A stretch of DNA of 64,000 bases from Acanthosepion esculentum. Its lineage: Eukaryota > Mollusca > Cephalopoda > Sepiida > Sepiidae. Positions 57,250-64,000 of the stretch are shown here, piece by piece. The notes under the pieces are model-generated. The model ran no database searches. It was not told where the DNA came from and saw only the letters and a program-made list of their open reading frames with translations. The position numbers and the translations under genes were made by a program. The stretch is from contig OZ038480.1 in assembly GCA_964036315.1 (NCBI GenBank), positions 6,859,703-6,923,702 on the forward strand, given 5' to 3'. How positions within the stretch are numbered: position 1 is the first letter of the stretch; each line of letters starts with the position of its first letter.

Positions 57250-57648
57250 TGCCTTTTGAACACACACTCTCTGCCGATTCTCGAAACATCCATATTTACT
57301 CTGTTTCGTATCCTAACGTAAACATAAATAAAGTTTAAACAAAATAAATTTAAAATAAAAATATGTCGGGTTTAATCCATTTCCTAAAATAAAAAGTAAA
57401 CACACGACATTACAATGAACCTTAGTCAGTCAACTCAAAAAATACCAGCTCAACTACACAAATCTACGCCAGGTGACTCTCTTTACCCAAAGAGGGAAGT
57501 GGAGCGGCTAGAGATCAAAAGACTCACTGAAGCTACATTCCAGCTTCTTTTTATGTCTTGTATATGTTTTTCTTTTAAACTATGAATTTGGAAGGTTTAT
57601 TTTCGTTTTTATAAATACAAATTGTATCCTTCTTGTTCGACAGAATTC

Positions 57649-57691
<43 letters not shown>

Positions 57692-58587
57692 GAGAGAGAT
57701 TCCACCTTCTTTGTAACAGGCATGATTAGAGGATTGGTTCAGCCTATCTCATTTTCTAGCGAAAGGATAGAGAGAACTGACCTCGAAGACTTTTCCTGGG
57801 TTTGTATTGTGATGAGTGCGGTAGGATTGCCCTTCGAATTTTTATGAACTTTTTTCTTTGAACTTTTGCTTCGCTTATGCAAGTATCTGGTTTCGGAAAC
57901 AAAATTACCCGATTGTCCTTAAAAATGCCGGTTTTAATGTTAATGATGTGTTAAGGAGATAATAGGCAGGTGATACATTTATTTCAGGGTATTTAAGGAA
58001 TATTTTATTTTAATAATTTGCCTACTACTAAAGATGTTCCCACAGAGAATCAGATTACCAAAACTTTTACATAAAAAGAAATTTTGATGTAAAAATGTTG
58101 ATAAATTGCAGTTTTAAATTTATCACTATGATTGGAAGTTTATTCTTTTAATAATTGTGAAAACTGCTAAGTCGTAATTTGTAACAAAATCTGTCTGGCC
58201 ACAATCTCACACAAATTGTGTTGAAATAAGAAACGAAAGTCTTCGATCCACCAGTAAGAAAAACCCGGAAATGGATGCGAAATTTATTTTTGATCTCTAA
58301 AAAAATCTCAATAAAATTGGATCAGGTAAAAATTAAAAAGCAACATTATTCACCCCAATTTCATACGTGAAAAAAATTTCATGTTTATTTTTTGAAGTGT
58401 ACGTATAAAAAAGTGCATTGCTGAAAATAAAAAGTTACAGAGTTCTATTATATACGTATATAACTTTCAACGTAGGTGGGTTATTAAATTGAATTACAAT
58501 CGAATCTTGATTATTATCTAAAATTAAACTCGTCTTTTATTTTAAAACTAAAAAAACAAATCCAGCGAACACGCGTTTTTCTAGCAG
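57250..58587. other. AT-rich stretch, GA microsatellite at 57652-57699
   Basis: No transposon motif is seen apart from the microsatellite. Homopolymer-rich sequence of the kind found in introns and upstream regions. Confidence 0.5.
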
Positions 58588-58654
58588 TGACCTAGATAAT
58601 TTGCATACAACGTGTCAACCGTTGACCTTGTTCATTTGCATACTGAAGAGGTCA
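58588..58654. promoter_or_regulatory. Cluster of octamer and nuclear-receptor half-sites
   Basis: Two exact ATTTGCAT octamers (58599-58606 and 58634-58641), the POU-domain factor motif, alternate with TGACCT (58588-58593), TGACCTTG (58623-58630) and AGGTCA (58649-58654), nuclear-receptor half-sites. All lie within 67 bp and just upstream of a candidate first exon. The sites are exact matches to known consensus motifs; their use as an enhancer or promoter is inference. Confidence 0.4.
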
Positions 58655-58728
58655 TATGGCAGGCAAGCCCAACTGAGTAGAGTCAAGTGTGGAAGGAAGG
58701 ATATGTCTGCTGCGGATTTTCTCCTAGA

Positions 58729-58774
58729 ATGGCTTGTAACGGACACAATGGACCGATGAAAATTCGCCTCACAG
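58729..58774 (+). CDS. Candidate first coding exon (partial)
   Basis: The ATG at 58729 opens a 46-nt frame encoding MACNGHNGPMKIRLT plus the first base of a codon. It ends in ACAG followed by GTACGTAAAG (58775-58784), a near-ideal 5' splice site. A 67-bp cluster of regulatory motifs lies about 75 bp upstream, and flanking DNA to about 63.3 kb is intron-like. An upstream ATG at 58703 gives a short overlapping frame that stops within the exon and could act as a uORF. The protein is not recognised. The hydrophobic/basic MKIRL strand could start a C2-type domain as in novel-type protein kinase C, but 15 residues cannot establish that. No downstream exon was identified. Confidence 0.3.
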
Positions 58775-58784
58775 GTACGTAAAG

Positions 58785-60560
58785 ATTAATTTTAAACACC
58801 TGGAGATTTTTTTGGTCTATAGCGGTCATTGATTTCTTTTAGTGGAGTGAAAAATTTCTCGTCTCAACTCGAAAATATACTAAGAAGTCTCTAGGCCTCA
58901 TCATAGTCAATGAAACATCATGGCGACTGCCGCCTTTTCAAGTCTGTAAATTTTGTGTTTAGATTTCCAGGCCTTCTGTACTTATGGAAATCTGTTTAGA
59001 ACTTGGTTCTAAACTTGGAATATCCCCACTTTCTTTTAAAATTGGTTTAATATTCATCATATATTTTAATTTTGGAATCAGGTCCACCATTTAATCGTCT
59101 GTGTTGCGTGTGTGACGTCAGTGTACATTTCTTTTTTGAATCAGTTTACGAATCACACACACAATTTTATATATTTATATATATTTTATGAAGACATAAT
59201 AATTTATTTTGACCTAATAAGTACACTCCTTTTTTTCTTTAAGCCAAAACCCTTAAAATGATTAACTGGGTAGAAAAAAATAATAGGGAAAATAAATTCA
59301 CCAATTGCAAACGTGCAAATTTACTTATTTTTTTTGTGTCTAGCTCGAAAAATAAATAAATAGATAATGAAATATAATAAACAAAATAAAAACTTTTTAA
59401 TTTCCTTTTTTTTTTTTCCTACTAAATTTTGGAGGAGATCAAAAAAATTAGGCTAGCATTTATTAATTTAAAAATAAATGCTTTCTGATAAAAGATAAAA
59501 AAAACAATCACATTTCTTCCCTTGTAATCTTTGGATTTTCTAAGTTTTGCAACGATTCTTAAATATTTCTTTTTTTTTCTTTAATGTATAAAAATTCTAT
59601 CCAAATTATTGATAAATTTGTTGATTTTTTGTTTTGTTTTAAAATTTCAGACCAGTATATAGATTTTTATTTTATTTTAAAAATCTTAATATTGAAATAA
59701 GTTAGTTTAAAAAACAAAACAAAAAACAAACATTTTTTTTGTCAGACTTTTTAAAAAAAAAATTTCCTTATTTCACTGAATTTATTTATTTAGTTGGAAT
59801 CATTTTAAATTTCCAAAAACGATGAATTGTCAAGTTTATTCATTTTTTTTTCCTGGAAATAATTTGCCTATCAATTTTTCCCACCCAGTCAAAAAAAAAA
59901 ATTAAAGACGTAGACGATATGAATTGTTTTTAAAATGTTTAAGATTTTTTTTCCTTTCTGAATAAATGGAACAAAAAAAAAGAATTTAATTAATTATTAA
60001 AAATTTTATTTTATTCGTCCTTAAATACGACTATTTAAATAATTCAATAGGAACTCTTTCCACTGTTATGAACATTTTAAAAAAATATCTGATCGATTCT
60101 TCTTGAGTTTCACATGGTCGGTGGCGGCTTAATCAAATAAATACATTTTCTTGGATCAATTCAGATATTTTTTCTCTTCAGATCTGAATTTCAATTTAAT
60201 AATTTAAGCAAAAAGAAAATAAATCTGCTTTTATGGAAGAATAAAAACCTTTCCGTGGTTTTCTAAAAAATTGTGATAAAATAAACTTTAAATTAATCTT
60301 TTTTTTTTAAAAAAAAAAAAAACCAAATGAAATATCATTTCTTTTTATTGTAAATTTTAAACTGAGTTTTTTTTTTTTAGGGATTTTTAAAAAAATATCT
60401 TTAATAGTCATTTTTTTAATATGTTTTTGTATGTGTTTCCATTTTTTTAATGTTTAGGGGTGGATAAGAAAGCGGTCATTTAACTTTTCTTTTTATGAAA
60501 AGCAAATGATTATTATTAATATTATTAATTAATCCTGTATGTCTACACCTTGACTTCGAA
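58785..60560. other. Intron-like AT-rich DNA
   Basis: Very AT-rich, with many T and A homopolymers of 8-12 bases. No coding or repeat element recognised. Confidence 0.5.
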
Positions 60561-60672
60561 TATAATGGTTAGCAAACACGTCTCTCTAAAAATCAATTAC
60601 AACTGAGTAATCGGTTCGATCCTCGCAGAAAGCTCTATACTAGCGGCCTTGTGCCACATCTAAGCTATACTC
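60561..60672 (+). mobile_element. tRNA-derived SINE, same family as 4098-4235
   Basis: TAATGGTTAGCAAAC near 60562 (A-box region) and GGTTCGATCCT (60613-60623, B box) are followed by CTTGTGCCACATCTAAGCTA. The shared body with the 4.1-kb copy identifies the family; this copy has the better-kept B box. Confidence 0.7.
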
Positions 60673-63330
60673 AGTAAATCGCTAACTAAACACTGAGTAA
60701 ACACGTTTTTTTTTTGTTTTTTTTTTATGACTCTTCTTCACGCTCTCTGAATTATTTTTTTTTTTCTTTATCTGGTTTCTACCACCTGACTTTCACTTGA
60801 TATGTCTAGGGAATGAAGAAGAAAAGGGAAACAAACAGCCCCTAAGAGGCGAGGTCTTGCTTTGATATGTTTATTATTTAAATTCAGACTCCTCTTTTAA
60901 AGCCTGAGATTTTTTTAAATGGACCAATTTCACAAGCCACTGCTACTATTACTACTACGCTTATGGTTTGGGAAGTCATAAAGAAAACTTTGTATTTTTC
61001 AAATGTCATACTGTCTCTATGATTCTAAAGAAGAAACACTTGCTTGAACATGATGACTCAAGAAGCCATAAACAATCCATCTCAATACAGGCTTGTCACT
61101 ATATCCACCCATGTTTAGTGATCGAATTGGCATATACTATATGCCATATAGGATCGTTTCTATTTCTAGTTAAATAGTACACTAGTCAGCAAATGTCCTG
61201 ATTGTTCGATAGAAGCGGTTTTCCTATTTTGACTCTGATGAACAAGTATTTATTATTTTGTCTAGTCAGGCAGTTATAAAAAGTAACACCTGAAGAATAC
61301 TTATTCCACATCGTAGATTTTATTTGTAGAAAAAAATGTCCAAGAAATTAAATACGTAGACAAACTTTATTCTTTTTTTATAAAAAACATTTTAAAACAT
61401 GACATATGTCAATGTATTTCATTTTTCAGTCTGCAGCTATTTTATTTTTCTTTCTGTATATTATCCGAATTTTTTTTAAAAATCGGCTATAAAATTAGAT
61501 TTATTTTCTCATGCGAGAAAAAATTAAATTTATTAATGACAGAAAATCTGTAGATTTGCTATCGAATTTCTTTGCCTTTCAATGTCTCGTTTTAACTTTT
61601 CAAAACAAAATATTTCTAATTTCTTAATTTTTTTTTATTCTTTTTAGTCTTCTACAAAGATTTTTAATTTCAATTAGAATTTCTGCTAGAATCTAAAAAA
61701 ACAAATTCTCAGTAAGTTTTTGTTGATTATTATTTTTTAATTTTTATTTTTTATTTTATTCCCCCCCCCCCCGCCTTATTTCTCCGAGGTGCGATTCCAT
61801 CTCTAATTTGGCTTTTTTTTTTTCCTCTTGAATTGTTGCAGTTCTGGCATTTAATATTCATGTTTCTTCTTCCTCTTTCTTTTTCTTTGAATTAAATTGA
61901 ATGGTGATAGGTTGTTGGAAGATAAAATGTTTGATGGCTTTTCTTTTGGAATTTAGCAAGGAAGCCAACAATTTCAATTGCTACTGTTGCTTCTTTTTTC
62001 TTTTTTTAATGTCACGCTTTCTTTTTCTCTTTTCATTTACCTTCTTTTTTTGTCTTTTCCGTTAAACTTCTTTTGTCTACAAGTCTCAAACCACTGATGA
62101 TTGTGATGATGGCTTCTTTCACTCGTTCATTCGATTTTTTTTTTTTACATCTTTATATTTGAACTTTCCAAGATATCTTTCGGTATTACTTAGTAGACTG
62201 GTTCACTCTAAAAGGAAAAAAAAAAGTTTTAAATAATTTAGCATTCTTTTTAGATGCCTTCCTTAGGCCGCGATTCTTGTTTTTCTTTTCTCTATTGATT
62301 TGCAAGAGGGGTCCTGTTTATCGATACCGTATCGAATCGATCTCTGACTTTTACAGAGTTAGACTTCTTGAAGTCACTCAGTCAAAGCTGTTATTTACAA
62401 ATGCCAAGTTTGATACTGTTGTTAAACTATTTGTGGCATATTTTTTTTAATTTTCTGATATTTTTTTTAACTTAAAAAAAATTGTTTTTGTGCGCAAAAT
62501 AACCAAGTCCAAAAAAGTCTGGATCAATAATAAAAAAATAAATAGATTTCTGATTCTGACGTGAAGCGTCACGAACTAAGGAAGATCTAAAAAATGCTAA
62601 TCTATAAAAATTATATTTCTCCCCAAAATGTCCCTATTTATTTTATAACGATTGGACCAGTTCAGTAGTGTCAAGTTTTCTATGAAATCTTTAATTCCTA
62701 TTTGAATCTGTTATTCAATCCCAATAAAGGTCTAAAAATTTCTCTGTAGAATCTGATATTTGCTTCCATCCTTTTATTTTGCAAATTAGGAAGAGTCATC
62801 CCAAGTTGTCTTCAGAAACATTTTTTTTTTACCAACCAAAAACACAACCTGATGAATTTTGTAAATATGCATTTTGCTTGCTTCCCAAACAAAATATTGA
62901 CAAAAAAGCATTTTTCTTTCTCTTTTTTTATCATAAATTCCTTATGTATTGATCCAATTCTTATTTTAAGAAATTATTTGCTAATTTGCAGTGTCTCTGT
63001 CTACCCCCCCCCCTTATATTGTTGGTTTGTCTAAAAAAAAAAAAATCTTTTTTTTTGTTTGGCTCATTTTATCATTACTAAAAATAATGCAGTGTTTTTT
63101 GTTGAGTCTTTTATGTTGATATTTCATTTTCTACAGAATTCTTTAATTTCGGTGATTATTTAAAAAAAAAAAATGCCATTTTTTTGCTTTTAGTAATTTA
63201 GTTCACGAATTGTCATAGTGTTTTTTTATTTTTTATTCTGTCATTGTTTATTGCCAGCGAAACATCTTAAAGATGTACAAGGTGCGATTGATAAAATTGT
63301 CGTCTAAATGACGCAAAAATGAAAATAACA
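60673..63330. other. Intron-like AT-rich DNA
   Basis: T- and A-homopolymer-rich sequence; C runs at about 61761-61772 and 63004-63013. No gene, RNA or transposon motif recognised. Confidence 0.5.
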
Positions 63331-63356
63331 CCCACACACACACACACACACATACA

Positions 63357-63430
<74 letters not shown>
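63331..63430. repeat. CA, CATA and TA microsatellite
   Basis: (CA)n changes to (CATA)n and then (TA)n without interruption. Confidence 0.95.
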
Positions 63431-63432
<2 letters not shown>

Positions 63433-63506
63433 AAAATGACACCAAAAATATCTTGAAATACTAATGAGTAAATTTATTCAATAAAAAAATAAAATCAACA
63501 TTGGCT

Positions 63507-64000
63507 TCAACCAGACGACTTCGGAATCTCCTGCAACTCTTCCGGACGGTTTCCCGCCTTGTTTAAGTTGGTGAATGCTGCCATAATCCTTGCTTTCAGG
63601 TCATCTTTGGTGTTACAAGAAGTTTTGTTGGTCTCTCTCTCTCTCAACTGCATCCCACATACATAATAACTAACTGGGGAGTTAGGTGGCCACATGTAAG
63701 GGGTGGTGTGGACACAGAAATTGTCTGGCAGCCATGACTGGGTTCTCCTGCTTATGTGGCATGGTGCAAAGTCCTGTTGCCAGACATAGGGTCTTCCAGC
63801 AGCCACCCTCTTGATCCTGGGCAGCTCTACCTCCTCAAGGCACTTGATTTAGGCATCTGTATTGATTGAGTCTGAAGCCATGTGGGAAGATGAACGGAGA
63901 CATCACATCGTCATCACTAGTGATTATTCCAAACACTTTCGTAATCGCCATTAGACTCCTCCTACTCTTTCCAAATATTCTGCACTGTCCTCAGATGGAC
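63507..64000 (-). pseudogene. Mariner transposase fragment
   Basis: On the minus strand from the window end: MAITKVFGIITSDDDVMSPF, then IFPHGFRL, a frameshift near 63850, then CLEEVELPRIKRVAAGRPYV, WQQDFAPCHISRRTQSWL, WPPNSPVSYYVCG, RETNKTSCNTKDDLKARI and MAAFTNLNKAGNR. This is the catalytic domain of a mariner-type transposase. The WQQD aspartate is kept, but the usual SPDLNPxDYYVW block has lost five residues including the third catalytic aspartate. The copy is therefore dead, and its N-terminus lies beyond the window. Confidence 0.9.

Noticed and set aside
60673..63330. Short frames such as 60968-61177 and 62852-63034
   Set aside because: Low-complexity AT-rich sequence with no motif or splice context.

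Overview
The window looks like repeat-dominated, gene-poor nuclear DNA of an animal, most likely a mollusc and probably a cephalopod. This rests on transposon families (Helitron, Tc1, mariner, jockey/CR1-like and RTE-like LINEs, Ty3/gypsy elements), tRNA-derived SINEs, and very dense TA, CA, GA and AAT microsatellites. The phylum call is pattern recognition, not a database result. No complete protein-coding gene is visible. Long open frames at 22-29 kb and 19 kb are artefacts of tandem repeats.

Layout. 0-8 kb: a LINE reverse-transcriptase fragment at the left edge, a small hAT-type element with exact 8-bp target duplication, SINEs and TA microsatellites. 8-18.2 kb: LTR pieces, a Tc1 transposase stump abutting a 113-bp-arm palindrome, and a block of LTR-retrotransposon ends (13.98-18.12 kb). 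18.6-20.5 kb: nested microsatellites. 22.2-29.15 kb: a 77-unit minisatellite of about 90 bp per unit. Its unit matches the 3' coding end of a LINE, and a related LINE copy lies at 49.7 kb in this same window. 32.3-32.8 kb: a 234-bp structured tandem repeat. 33.3-35.0 kb: a decayed Ty3/gypsy gag-pol on the minus strand. 35.1-36.05 kb: a fold-back element. 36.8-37.3 kb: a LINE 3' end with an AAT tail. 38.1-38.5 kb: a solo LTR. 39.57-44.15 kb: a decayed Helitron with recognisable N-terminal repeats, Rep and Pif1-type helicase regions and an intact 3' hairpin plus CTAG terminus. 48.8-50.1 kb: two LINE fragments. 51.6-53.6 kb: a dispersed repeat family with hammerhead-ribozyme-like cores. 54.5-55.1 kb: a jockey/CR1-like RT stump, cut by a non-autonomous LTR element (55.15-56.86 kb) with TSD, PBS and PPT. 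63.5-64 kb: a mariner transposase running off the end.

The only stretch that looks like host single-copy DNA is roughly 57.3-63.3 kb, AT-rich and full of homopolymers. Within it, 58.59-58.78 kb holds two exact octamer motifs, three nuclear-receptor half-sites, and a short ATG-started open frame ending at a consensus splice donor. This could be a promoter with the first coding exon of a large-intron gene, and it is the most useful lead for real gene content. The most unusual structure is the LINE-derived minisatellite with its 874-bp higher-order duplication.
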